Position numbers and translations under genes: made by a program
Assembly (NCBI GenBank): GCA_963695155.1
Contig: CAVOGD010000005.1
Location: 124,001 to 188,000 of the forward strand
DNA: 64,000 nt
Direction of reading: 5' to 3'
Source of the DNA: SG8-30 sp963695155
GTDB lineage: Bacteria > Pseudomonadota > Gammaproteobacteria > Steroidobacterales > Steroidobacteraceae
The notes under the pieces: model-generated
The model's database searches: none
Seen by the model: the letters and a program-made list of their open reading frames with translations, nothing else
Told to the model about the DNA's origin: nothing
In this document: one piece after another, positions 33,163-41,910 of the stretch
Layout of the letters: the number at the start of each line of letters is the position of its first letter
Numbering within the stretch: the stretch's first letter is position 1

Positions 33163-35649
33163 TCAACGCCGCAGCGTCTCGATCGGCGGGTGGTTGACGA
33201 CCGTGCGCGCCGCCAGCGTGCCGGCGCCGCCGACGATCACCGCGCCGAGCGCAATGCCGACCAGCCACACCAGCGGCTCGAACCGGTACTCGAGGTTGAA
33301 CAACTCCGTCGCCAGAACCCAGCCGCCGGCCGTGGCGCCGATCGCGGCCAGCAATCCGGCCAGCACGCCCAGCGCCGTGAACTCGGCCGCCACCCCGGCC
33401 AGCACGGTGCGCCGGCTGGCGCCCAGCGTGCGCAGCATCGCGCTCTCGTAGCGCCGCTCGTCCTTCGTGGCCTGCACTGCCGCGAGCAGCACCGTGACGC
33501 CGGCCAGCAGCGTGAACAGGAACACGTACTGCACGGCCAGCGCCGCGCGGTCCATGACCTGCCGCACCTGCGTGAGGATCGCCTCGACGTCCACCACCGA
33601 GACGCTGGGGAATCGCCGCACGAGTTCGGCCAGCTGGCGCCGGTCATCGCCCTCCAGGCGCATGGCCGTCATCCACGTTCCGACCATGCCGTCCAGCGTG
33701 CCGGGCGAAAACACCAGGAAGAAGTTCGGGCGGAAAGTGTCCCACTGCACCTCGCGGATGCTGGCCACCTCGGCTTCCAGCGGTTCGCCGGCCACGTCGA
33801 ACGACAGCCGGTCGCCGATTGCCAGCCCGAACGATTCCGCGTACTCGTCCGTGACGGACACGAGCCTGCGACCCGCGTCGGCCTCGGTCCACCAGCGCCC
33901 GGCAACGATCTTATTGTCTTCCTGCAGGCGCGCCGACCAGGTCAGGTTCTGCTCGCGCTCCGCAAAGCCGCGCGCGCGGTCGCCCTCGAACTCCAGGTCC
34001 GCGACCGGCCGCCCGCGGATCGCGGTGATGCGCGCCCGGATCATCGGGTGCAGTTCCGGCGCCGGCAGGCCGCGCTCGGTGAAGAACGCGCCGAAGGCCC
34101 GCGTGTCGTCCGCGCCGATGTTGATGAGGAAGTGGTTGGGCGTGTCGGCGGGCAGGCCCGCCTGCCAGGTCTCCAGCAGGTCGGTGCGGACGACGGACAG
34201 CAGCAACAGCACCGTCAGGCCCAGGCCGAAGGCGACCACCTGCGCCACGCTGTCGCCGCCCCTGCGCGACAGGTTGGCGATGCCATAGCGCCAGGCGACT
34301 CCCACGCCGCCACGCAGGCGACCGGCGGCCCGGACCAGCAGCCAGCCGGCCGCGGCCAGCACGCCGAAGGTGACCGCCGTGCCGCCGGCGACGAACGCGA
34401 CCAGGCGCACGTCGCGCACCAGCCAGAACAGCATGGCAATCAATGCAGCCAGCGCCAGGCCCTGCGAGGCGGCGTAACGCAGGCGCGGGGGTTCGAGGTT
34501 GCGGCGCAGCACCCGCGCCGGCGGCACCTGCTTGAGCCGCAGCATGGGCGGCAGCGCAAATCCGACCAGGATGGCCGTCGAGGTCACCAGGCCCAGCAGC
34601 GCCGGTTCCGCCGCGGGCGCGGGCAGGTCGCTGCGCACGACGTCGGCCAGCAGCCACGCGAGTCCGCCCTGGGCCAGGTAGCCCAGCGCGGTCCCCGCCA
34701 GCGACGCGAGCAACGCCAGCGCCACCAGCTCCATGACCGTCACGCTCAGCACGAACGCCTGCGACGCCCCCATGCACTTCAGCAGGGCCACGTTGTCCAG
34801 GTGCCGCAGCGCATAGCGTCGCGCGGCCATCGCCACGGCGACCGCCGCCAGCAGGACGGTAATCAGCGCCGACAGGTTCAGGAACCGTCCGGCCCGCTCG
34901 GTTGACGAGCGGATCTGCGGGCTCGCCTCGGCGACGTCCACCAGCCGCTCGCCGGGCTGGCGCATCGCTTCCAGCCGCGACTTGAACGCCTTGACCGCCT
35001 TCGGGGCGCCCGCGAACAGGATAGCGTAAGTGGCGCGGCTGCCCGGCTGCAGCAGTTCGGTGGCCGGCAGGTCGCCGATGTTCATCAGCACTGAAGGGGC
35101 CAGGTCCATGAAGGCGGAGCCCTGGTCGGGCCTGTAGTCCAGCGCCTGCGTCACCCTGAAGCGCCCGGCGCCGATGCTGATCTCGTCGCCCACCCGTGTC
35201 CCGAGTCGCGCCAGCAACCGGGAATCCGGCCAGGCCTCGCCCGGCCCCGGGATCGCCGTCGTGGTCCGGCCCTCGCCGAACGGCGCGTCGGCGACACGCA
35301 CGCGGCCGCGCAGCGGGTAGCCGCTGCCCACCGCGCGCACGGCGGCCAGCGAAGAGTCCTCCCCGAAGAACACGACGGTCGGGAACGACACCGTGCGCAC
35401 CGTCTCGATGCCGCCGAGCCGGGCCGCGTCGATGTACGCCTGCGGCAGCTCGCGGCCCGACTGCAGCCGCAGGTCCGCCGCGATGACCTCGGCCGCCTGC
35501 CGCTCCACCGCCTGGCCGATGCGGCTCGTGAAGAAGCCCACGCCCGTCAACGCCGTCACCGCCACGAGCAACGCCGCCAGCAGCACGGCCAGCTCGCCGG
35601 ACCGCCAGTCCCGCGACAGCGCGAGCAGCGCGAAGCGCAGCGCCTTCAC
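33163..35649 (-). CDS. ybbP: FtsX-like ABC transporter permease (YbbP type)
   Basis: 828 residues from a GTG at 35649, one base after the stop of the ATPase gene. The architecture is an N-terminal membrane helix (LAVLLAALLVAVTALTGVGFF), a large periplasmic domain, then two four-helix FtsX/MacB-type bundles, ending with LAARTVVNHPPIETLRR. This matches the long YbbP permeases, which pair with a LolD-like ATPase and are thought to move or extract lipid or peptide-like molecules at the inner membrane rather than import nutrients. The C-terminus points into the repeat-filled gap. Confidence 0.92.
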   Translation of the reverse strand: MKALRFALLALSRDWRSGELAVLLAALLVAVTALTGVGFFTSRIGQAVERQAAEVIAADLRLQSGRELPQAYIDAARLGGIETVRTVSFPTVVFFGEDSSLAAVRAVGSGYPLRGRVRVADAPFGEGRTTTAIPGPGEAWPDSRLLARLGTRVGDEISIGAGRFRVTQALDYRPDQGSAFMDLAPSVLMNIGDLPATELLQPGSRATYAILFAGAPKAVKAFKSRLEAMRQPGERLVDVAEASPQIRSSTERAGRFLNLSALITVLLAAVAVAMAARRYALRHLDNVALLKCMGASQAFVLSVTVMELVALALLASLAGTALGYLAQGGLAWLLADVVRSDLPAPAAEPALLGLVTSTAILVGFALPPMLRLKQVPPARVLRRNLEPPRLRYAASQGLALAALIAMLFWLVRDVRLVAFVAGGTAVTFGVLAAAGWLLVRAAGRLRGGVGVAWRYGIANLSRRGGDSVAQVVAFGLGLTVLLLLSVVRTDLLETWQAGLPADTPNHFLINIGADDTRAFGAFFTERGLPAPELHPMIRARITAIRGRPVADLEFEGDRARGFAEREQNLTWSARLQEDNKIVAGRWWTEADAGRRLVSVTDEYAESFGLAIGDRLSFDVAGEPLEAEVASIREVQWDTFRPNFFLVFSPGTLDGMVGTWMTAMRLEGDDRRQLAELVRRFPSVSVVDVEAILTQVRQVMDRAALAVQYVFLFTLLAGVTVLLAAVQATKDERRYESAMLRTLGASRRTVLAGVAAEFTALGVLAGLLAAIGATAGGWVLATELFNLEYRFEPLVWLVGIALGAVIVGGAGTLAARTVVNHPPIETLRR

Positions 35650-35650
35650 G

Positions 35651-36325
35651 TCAGGACACCAGCCGGCCGGCGTCGATCTCGACCAGCCGCCCGCAGCGGC
35701 CCGCCAGCTCGCGGTCGTGGGTGACCAGCACCAGTGTGGTGCCGGACGCCGCATTCAGGTCGAACAGCAGCTGCACGACGCGCGCGCCGGTCCGCGCATC
35801 GAGGTTGCCGGTCGGCTCGTCCGCGAACAGCACGGCCGGGCTGGTCACGAAGGCGCGCGCGATCGCCACGCGTTGCTGCTCGCCGCCCGACAGCTGCCGC
35901 GGATAGTGTCCGGTGCGCGGCCCGAGGCCGACGCGGTCGAGAACTTCCCGCGCGGCCTCGCGCGCATCGCGCCGGCCGGCCAGCTCGAGCGGCAGCATCA
36001 CGTTTTCCAGGGCGGTCAGCGACGGGACCAGGTGGAAGGACTGGAATACGAAGCCCACGCGCCCGGCGCGCGCAGCGGCCCGGCCGTCCTCATCCAGCGC
36101 GGACAATTGCAAGCCGTCCAGCCAAACTTCACCGGCGCTCGGCTCATCGAGGCCGGCCAGCAGCGCCAGCAGCGTCGACTTGCCGGCGCCGGATGCGCCG
36201 ACGATCGCGACGGATTCGCCCGCATTCACGGCAAGGCTGACGTCGTCGAGTATGGTCAGCGTCCCTTCCGGGCTGCTAACCTCCTTACGCAACTTTCTTG
36301 CTTCCAGTACGGTCCGATTGTCCAT
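35651..36325 (-). CDS. ybbA: LolD/YbbA-like ABC transporter ATPase
   Basis: 224 residues from the ATG at 36325 (AGGAAC seven bases upstream); an ATG at 36343 is less likely because its ribosome site is too close. Walker A is VGASGAGKSTLLALLAGLD, the ABC signature is QLSGGEQQRVAIARAF, Walker B is AVLFADEPTGNLD, and the switch histidine is in LVLVTHD. It powers the adjacent YbbP-type permease. Its start codon and that of tesA share the four bases CATG at 36323-36326 in opposite directions. Confidence 0.93.
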   Translation of the reverse strand: MDNRTVLEARKLRKEVSSPEGTLTILDDVSLAVNAGESVAIVGASGAGKSTLLALLAGLDEPSAGEVWLDGLQLSALDEDGRAAARAGRVGFVFQSFHLVPSLTALENVMLPLELAGRRDAREAAREVLDRVGLGPRTGHYPRQLSGGEQQRVAIARAFVTSPAVLFADEPTGNLDARTGARVVQLLFDLNAASGTTLVLVTHDRELAGRCGRLVEIDAGRLVS

Positions 36326-36941
36326 GCGTACGTTCCTGCTCATTGTCCTGTGCGGCCTGACCTGGTCCGCGCCCGCCGCCGACGCCGCGCGACCCGTGAT
36401 CCTCGTGCTCGGTGACTCGCTGTCCGCCGGCTACGGCCTCGCCCCGGGACAGGGCTGGGTCGCGCTGCTCGAGCGGCGCCTGAGCGAGCAAGGGTACGAA
36501 CACCGGGTCGTCAACGCCAGTGTGTCGGGCGAAACGACGGGCGGCGGCCTGCAGCGGCTGCCGCGAGCCCTGGCCCTGCACCGCCCCGCCATCGTCGTCA
36601 TCGAGCTGGGCGCCAACGACGGTTTACGCGGATTGCCGGTGGATGAACTGCGGGCCAACCTCGGGCACATGATCGACCTGGGCCGGCGGGCCGGCGCGCG
36701 CGCCGTGCTGGCCGGCATCCGCATACCGAGCAATTACGGGCCAAAGTACACGGAAGGATTCTTCGGCGTGTACGGCGAGCTGGCGCGCTCGCGGGGCGTC
36801 GCCCTGGTGCCGTTCATGCTCGAGGGCATTGCCCTGCGCGACGATCTCTTCCTGGAAGACCGCATCCACCCGAACGCCGCGGCGCAGCCCATCCTGCTGG
36901 ATAACGTGTGGGCGGCACTCGAGCCTCTGCTGCGGCCCTGA
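36324..36941 (+). CDS. tesA: TesA-like GDSL arylesterase / acyl-CoA thioesterase
   Basis: 205 residues starting at an ATG that overlaps the divergent ATPase start. A signal peptide (FLLIVLCGLTWSAPAADA) indicates the periplasm. SGNH blocks are present: GDSLSAGYG (nucleophile Ser), VSGETTGGG, ELGANDGLRG and DRIHPNAAAQ (Asp-His). E. coli TesA hydrolyses thioesters, esters and lysophospholipids in vitro. In E. coli tesA is also divergent from ybbA-ybbP, so this order is conserved. No good ribosome site is visible before the ATG. It precedes fadD on the same strand by 113 bp. Confidence 0.92.
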   Translation: MRTFLLIVLCGLTWSAPAADAARPVILVLGDSLSAGYGLAPGQGWVALLERRLSEQGYEHRVVNASVSGETTGGGLQRLPRALALHRPAIVVIELGANDGLRGLPVDELRANLGHMIDLGRRAGARAVLAGIRIPSNYGPKYTEGFFGVYGELARSRGVALVPFMLEGIALRDDLFLEDRIHPNAAAQPILLDNVWAALEPLLRP

Positions 36942-36955
36942 CCGCGCGGTTTCCG

Positions 36956-36985
36956 TTGCCGGTGGCGGCGACCCGATGCTATAAG
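36956..36985 (+). promoter_or_regulatory. Candidate sigma-70 promoter for fadD
   Basis: TTGCCG at 36956-36961 and TATAAG at 36980-36985 are separated by 18 bp, a plausible -35/-10 pair (four and five matches of six). It predicts a leader of about 60 nt before the GTG at 37055. Confidence 0.45.
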
Positions 36986-37054
36986 AAAGGCTGTCGCTTC
37001 GGCCGCCCGCGCGGCGGCAGGTGACGCTTCTCGAAGACACGCGGAGACGGTCAA

Positions 37055-38740
37055 GTGGACAAGATCTGGCTCAAGCACTACCCGCAGGACGTGCCGGCGG
37101 ACATCGACCCCGAGGAAGTCTCGTCCATCAAGCAGCTCTTCGAGGATGCCTGCCGGCAGCACGCCGCGACGCCCGCATTCAGCAACCTGGGCAGGACGCT
37201 GAGCTACGCCGAGATGGACGAGCTGTCGCGGCGGTTCGGCGCGTGGCTGCAGGCCGAGGCGGGGCTCCGCAAGGGCGATCGCGTGGCGATCATGATGCCC
37301 AACCTGCTGCAATACCCGATCGCCATGTTCGGCGCGCTGCGCGCCGGCCTGATCGTCGTCAACACCAACCCGATGTATACGGCCCGCGAGCTCGAGCACC
37401 AGCTCAACGACTCCGGCGCCACGGTCATGGTCATCTGCGACCTGGCCTGCTCGATACTGGAGCAGGTCATCGGCCATACCAAGCTGCGCAAGGTCGTGGT
37501 GACCGGCGTCGGCGACATGCTGGGCTTCCCGAAGGGGGCCATCGTCAACTTCGTGCTGCGCCACGTGAAGCGCAAGGTGCCGGGCTGGACGCTGCCGGGC
37601 GCCGTGCAATTCCGCGACGTGCTGGCCAGGGGCGCCACGCTGGAGCTGCAGCCGGTGGATGTCGTGCCGCGGGACGTGGCGTTCCTGCAATACACGGGCG
37701 GCACGACCGGCGTGTCGAAGGGTGCCGTGCTGACGCATCGCAACCTGGTCGCCAATACGCTGCAGATCGTGAACTGGATGCCCGAGCTGAAGAGGATCGG
37801 CCAGGACGGCATCGTCATCACCGCGCTGCCGCTGTACCACATCTTCGCGCTCACGACCAACTGCCTGGTGTTCACCTACATCGGCGGGCAGAACATCCTG
37901 ATCACGGACCCGCGCAACATGGCGGCCTTCGTGGACGAATTGTCGAAGAACCGCTTCACGTTCATCACCGGCGTGAATACGCTGTTCAACAACCTGCTCA
38001 ACGCGCCCGGTTTCGAGCGGCTGGACTTCAGCTCGCTGAAGATCGCGCTGGGCGGCGGCATGGCGGTGCAGGCCGCCGTCTCCAACCGCTGGAAGGCGCT
38101 CACCGGGCGGCACATCTGCCAGGGCTGGGGACTGACCGAGACGTCACCGGTCGGCACCAGCAACCGGCCGGAGGATGCCAGCTTCACCGGCTCCATCGGT
38201 TATCCGCTGCCCTCGACGGAGGTCTCCATCCGCGACGATGTCGGGAATGAACTGTCGGTCGGCCAGGTCGGCGAAATCTGCCTGCGCGGGCCGCAGGTCA
38301 TGGATGGCTACTGGAACCGTCCGGACGAGACCGCCAAGGTGATGCTGCCCGGCGGCTGGCTGCGTACCGGCGATGTCGGCCGCATGGACACCCGGGGCCT
38401 GACCTACATCGAGGACCGCAAGAAGGACATGATCCTGGTGTCCGGCTTCAACGTGTATCCGAACGAGATCGAGGGCGTGATCGCACAGATGCCCGGCGTG
38501 CTCGAGGTCGCGGCCGTCGCGCAGGATGACGAGCGCTCGGGCGAGGTCGTGGCGGTCTTCGTCGTGCGCAAGGATCCGACGCTGACGGTCGAGCAGATCA
38601 CCGCCTTCTGCAAGAAGGAACTGACCGGCTACAAGGTCCCGCGGTCCATCTACTTCCGCGACGAGCTGCCGAAGACCAACGTCGGCAAGATCCTGCGCCG
38701 CAGCCTGCGCGACGAGCTGAGGACCAAGCCGGCCGCCTGA
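37055..38740 (+). CDS. fadD: Long-chain fatty acid-CoA ligase
   Basis: 561 residues from a GTG start with GAGACGG upstream. The adenylate-forming motifs are YTGGTTGVSKGA (residues 213-224), GWGLTETSPVGTSN, the hinge region DRKKDMILVSGFNVYPNEIE and the C-terminal catalytic lysine region in TNVGKILRRSLRDEL. The enzyme activates long-chain fatty acids to acyl-CoA with ATP at the inner membrane. Length equals E. coli FadD (561). A position next to tesA is metabolically sensible: thioesterase releases fatty acids, the ligase captures them. Confidence 0.95.
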   Translation: MDKIWLKHYPQDVPADIDPEEVSSIKQLFEDACRQHAATPAFSNLGRTLSYAEMDELSRRFGAWLQAEAGLRKGDRVAIMMPNLLQYPIAMFGALRAGLIVVNTNPMYTARELEHQLNDSGATVMVICDLACSILEQVIGHTKLRKVVVTGVGDMLGFPKGAIVNFVLRHVKRKVPGWTLPGAVQFRDVLARGATLELQPVDVVPRDVAFLQYTGGTTGVSKGAVLTHRNLVANTLQIVNWMPELKRIGQDGIVITALPLYHIFALTTNCLVFTYIGGQNILITDPRNMAAFVDELSKNRFTFITGVNTLFNNLLNAPGFERLDFSSLKIALGGGMAVQAAVSNRWKALTGRHICQGWGLTETSPVGTSNRPEDASFTGSIGYPLPSTEVSIRDDVGNELSVGQVGEICLRGPQVMDGYWNRPDETAKVMLPGGWLRTGDVGRMDTRGLTYIEDRKKDMILVSGFNVYPNEIEGVIAQMPGVLEVAAVAQDDERSGEVVAVFVVRKDPTLTVEQITAFCKKELTGYKVPRSIYFRDELPKTNVGKILRRSLRDELRTKPAA

Positions 38741-38758
38741 GCGCGGCGGTTGCGCCGG

Positions 38759-39895
38759 TCAGTCCTGCCGGTCGGTGGTCGACCGTGAACGGTCGCCCGT
38801 CGCCCTCTGCGGAGGATCGTCGTCATCGCGCACGGTTGCAGCATCGAACATGAGCGGCTCCTCCACGCACGTGATGCGGTACTCGGCGCGCGCACTCGAC
38901 CCGTAGCGACTGGGATCCAGGATCTCGATCCGTTGCCAGCCACGGATCCCCGGCAAGGTCTCTTCGTCCGGCGTCGCCACTGAGGCCCGCGCCGGCGGGG
39001 CTTCCGGCAGCCTCGCCGTAACTGTCCAGGGCCGCGTCGGCTGGGTCCCGGCACGGCTGAATCGCAGCTTGAATGCCGGTGTCTTTGACCCATCGTGGCC
39101 GACATAACGGTAAGTCACGTCGCCAGCCCTGGCTGCGGTGATGCTCCCCGTGAACTTCACCAGCGCCGGGCAGGTGCTGATGCGGTTGGGCGCCCCGGCG
39201 GCCAGGCTCTTGTCGGTGATGAATGGCCCCTGCGCGGGCGGCGAGCTCCCCGCCTTGCCGGTCTTGATCGTTGCGCGGGCACGAGACTCGGCTTGCGGGT
39301 TGGCGACGCAGTCCACCCATACGTCCATTCGCGTACGGTCCCTGGCCACGTGGCCGCGCGCCACGCCGCCCGAGCAAAACGCGGTGGCCTCCGCCTCGAA
39401 CACATCCTCGTAGCGCAGCGCGAAGCCCCTGGCGACGAGTTCCGGCCTGCTGAACTCCGTCTGTGCCGCCAGAGTTCGCAGGCCGTCGTTGCAGGCCTTG
39501 ACCGCATCGAATGACTTGAGGCTCGAATGCGGCACGGCGAGCCTGAACTGGTCGCCGACGACGGCGCCCCGGCCGAGCTTGGTGCGTTTGGACTCCGACG
39601 CCGATACGCCGGCGATCTCGGCCTGGATCGTACCGTCGCGCCGCGGGCTTGAGCAGAACGCCGTGGCCGAAACGATGAAATCGACGTTCCTGTTGGTCTG
39701 CCCGACGAAGTCGAACTTGTCGTGGCTCTCGGAGTAGACCTTGAAGACGGGGCCGACGACCGGCGTGGTATCGCCGATCTCGTGGCTCTTCGTCATCTTG
39801 TAGGTGCCCTGAACGATGCTCGCGCCCGAAGCGGCCGCGTGCGGCGTCGGCACGAGCAGCAGCAGGCCTATGACGACCGCAATCTGTCTGGCCAT
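38759..39895 (-). CDS. Exported cysteine-containing protein of unknown function
   Basis: 378 residues with GGGGGAACATC before the ATG and a signal peptide (IAVVIGLLLLVPTPHAAAS). The mature protein has seven cysteines in contexts such as TAFCSSPRR, KACNDG, TAFCSGG, WVDCVAN, STCPALV and ITCVEE, consistent with periplasmic disulfides. The central segment CPALVKFTGSITA with VTYRYVGHDGSKTPAFKL has the look of a secreted beta-sandwich domain seen in many unnamed exported proteins. Residues after 355 are acidic and basic low complexity. No function can be assigned; it is convergent with fadD, 18 bp apart. Confidence 0.8.
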   Translation of the reverse strand: MARQIAVVIGLLLLVPTPHAAASGASIVQGTYKMTKSHEIGDTTPVVGPVFKVYSESHDKFDFVGQTNRNVDFIVSATAFCSSPRRDGTIQAEIAGVSASESKRTKLGRGAVVGDQFRLAVPHSSLKSFDAVKACNDGLRTLAAQTEFSRPELVARGFALRYEDVFEAEATAFCSGGVARGHVARDRTRMDVWVDCVANPQAESRARATIKTGKAGSSPPAQGPFITDKSLAAGAPNRISTCPALVKFTGSITAARAGDVTYRYVGHDGSKTPAFKLRFSRAGTQPTRPWTVTARLPEAPPARASVATPDEETLPGIRGWQRIEILDPSRYGSSARAEYRITCVEEPLMFDAATVRDDDDPPQRATGDRSRSTTDRQD

Positions 39896-40075
39896 GATGT
39901 TCCCCCCTTCACGAATCGCGAGGCTTCATCATAGACCCAGCCCGCATGCGGGCCGTTGCGGGCAGCGTTGCGCTGCGTCAACCGGCCGGGTCTTGCACGC
40001 GGGAAGAACTACACGGGCCGGGCCGGGCGACATTTTGCACTGCGTAAAGAAGTCTCTGCAGCCAGCAGGCGCTGA

Positions 40076-41161
40076 TCACCCGTTGCCGTGCTGGTGCCGG
40101 TGATACTGCGGCGACAACTCATGCACCGCGGCCACCATCGCGCCGGCGTGCGCCGGGTCCACGTCCGGATGGATGCCATGGCCCAGGTTGAAGACGTGGC
40201 CGTGGCCGTGGCCGTAGCTGGCCAGCACCCTGCCGACCTCCGCGCGGATCACGTCCGGCGCTGCATAGAGGGTGCAGGGGTCCAGGTTGCCCTGCAGCGC
40301 GACGCGGTCCCCGGTCGCGGCACGGGCGTCGGCCAGGTCGGTGGTCCAGTCCACGCCGAGCGCATCCGCGCCGCTGTCCGCCATCCGGCCCAGCCAGGCG
40401 CCGCCGCCCTTGGTGAACAGCACCGCCGGCACGCGCCGGCCCTCGCGCTCGCGAACCAGGCCGTCCACGATGCGTTCCATGTAGGCGAGCGAGAATTCCT
40501 CGTAATGGTGCGGCCCGAGCGCGCCGCCCCAGGTGTCGAAGACCATCACGGCCTGGGCCCCCGCCTCGATCTGTGCGTTGAGGTAGGCGATGGTCGCGCG
40601 GGTCACGACGTCCAGCATGCGGTGCAGCTCGCGCGGCGCGGCGAACATCATGCCCTTGATATGCGCGAAGTTCTTGCTGCCGCCGCCTTCCACCATGTAC
40701 GTGCCGACCGTCCACGGCGATCCTGCGAAGCCGATCAGCGGCACCCGGCCCCCGAGCTCCCGGCGGATCAGCGCGACGGCGTCCGTGACGTACTTCAGTT
40801 CACGCGCGGGATCGGGCACGAACAGCCGGTCCACGTCCGCGGCGGTGCGCACCGGGCGGCGGATCTTCGGGCCCTCGCCGGCCTCGAATACCAGGCCCAG
40901 GTCCATGGCGTGCGGAATCGTGAGGATGTCGGAGAACAGGATCGCCGCGTCGAGCGGGAACCGCTCGAGCGGCTGCAGGGTGACCTCGCACGCGTAGTCC
41001 GGGTTCATGCACATGTCGAGGAAGCTGCCGGCACGGGCGCGCGTGGCGCGGTACTCCGGCAGGTAGCGCCCGGCCTGCCGCATCATCCAGACGGGGGTGC
41101 GCTCGGTGGGCTGGCGGGTCAGCGCCCTGAGCAGCAGGTCGTTGGCCAGCGGCGCGCTCAT
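40076..41161 (-). CDS. hemE: Uroporphyrinogen decarboxylase
   Basis: 361 residues. Hallmarks are PVWMMRQAGRYLPEYRA at the N-terminus, FSDILTIPHAMDLGL, GFAGSPWTVGTYMVEGG and GHGIHPDVDPAHAGA at the C-terminus. The enzyme removes four carboxyl groups from uroporphyrinogen III to give coproporphyrinogen III in haem synthesis; it is cytoplasmic and dimeric. Its ATG overlaps the pyrF stop (4 bp), so the two are translationally coupled. It is the last gene of the pilM-hemE block. Confidence 0.96.
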   Translation of the reverse strand: MSAPLANDLLLRALTRQPTERTPVWMMRQAGRYLPEYRATRARAGSFLDMCMNPDYACEVTLQPLERFPLDAAILFSDILTIPHAMDLGLVFEAGEGPKIRRPVRTAADVDRLFVPDPARELKYVTDAVALIRRELGGRVPLIGFAGSPWTVGTYMVEGGGSKNFAHIKGMMFAAPRELHRMLDVVTRATIAYLNAQIEAGAQAVMVFDTWGGALGPHHYEEFSLAYMERIVDGLVREREGRRVPAVLFTKGGGAWLGRMADSGADALGVDWTTDLADARAATGDRVALQGNLDPCTLYAAPDVIRAEVGRVLASYGHGHGHVFNLGHGIHPDVDPAHAGAMVAAVHELSPQYHRHQHGNG

Positions 41162-41883
41162 CGGCCGCTCCCGAACACCGAGGCGATGGTCGCCTGGATG
41201 CCCTCCGCCGCGGCCCGCGGGTCCGCGGCGTCGCGAATCGGCCTGCCCACGACGATGTAGTCGGCGCCGTTGGCGAACGCCTGCTCGACGTTGACCACGC
41301 GCTTCTGGTCGTCCACCGGCCGGTTCTCGACGGGCCGTATGCCCGGCGTCACGACGATCAGGCGGTCGTCCACGCCCTGCCGCAGCAGGGGCGCCTCGAG
41401 GCCCGAGGACACCACCCCGTCGCAGCCGGCGGCCAGCGCGCGGCGGGCCCGCGACAGCACGAGCTTCTCGACGTCGCAGGCGAACCCCAGGTCGTCGAGA
41501 TCCCCCCGGTCGAGGCTGGTCAGCACGGTGACGGCCAGCACCTTGACGTCGCCCTTGGCCCCGGCCGCGGCTTCCATGATGGACTGGTTGCCGTGCACGG
41601 TCGTGAAGGTGACGCCCCGGTTGTGCAGGTTGCGCACGGCCGCCGCCACCGTGGCCGGCACGTCGAACAGCTTGAGGTCCACGAACACCCGCTTGCCGCG
41701 GCCCACCATCCAGTCGAGCAACTCGAAGTAGCCGCCCGCCATCATCAGCTCCAGGCCGAGCTTGTAGAACGCGACCGAGTCGCCCAGCCGGTCCGCGAGC
41801 CGGCGCGCACCGTCCGCGTCCGGCACGTCCATCGCGAAAATCAGGCGCTCATGCGCCGGGATGCTGCTGCGATTCACCGCCAT
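41158..41883 (-). CDS. pyrF: Orotidine-5'-phosphate decarboxylase
   Basis: 241 residues from the ATG at 41883, which follows GGCGGAGGAC. The active-site signatures are IFAMDVPDADGARRL, the DLKLFDVP motif with catalytic Lys and Asp (near 70), and VVTPGIRP with IVVGRPIRDA at the phosphate site. It makes UMP from OMP in pyrimidine synthesis. It sits 27 bp after dgt and overlaps hemE. Confidence 0.96.
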   Translation of the reverse strand: MAVNRSSIPAHERLIFAMDVPDADGARRLADRLGDSVAFYKLGLELMMAGGYFELLDWMVGRGKRVFVDLKLFDVPATVAAAVRNLHNRGVTFTTVHGNQSIMEAAAGAKGDVKVLAVTVLTSLDRGDLDDLGFACDVEKLVLSRARRALAAGCDGVVSSGLEAPLLRQGVDDRLIVVTPGIRPVENRPVDDQKRVVNVEQAFANGADYIVVGRPIRDAADPRAAAEGIQATIASVFGSGR

Positions 41884-41910
41884 GTCCTCCGCCCGGGGGC
41901 GCACATGCTA

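Noticed and set aside
39940..39953. GCCCGCATGCGGGC palindrome upstream of the exported cysteine protein gene as an operator
   Set aside because: A 14-bp perfect palindrome in ~70% GC DNA without a second copy or a nearby regulator gene is weak evidence.
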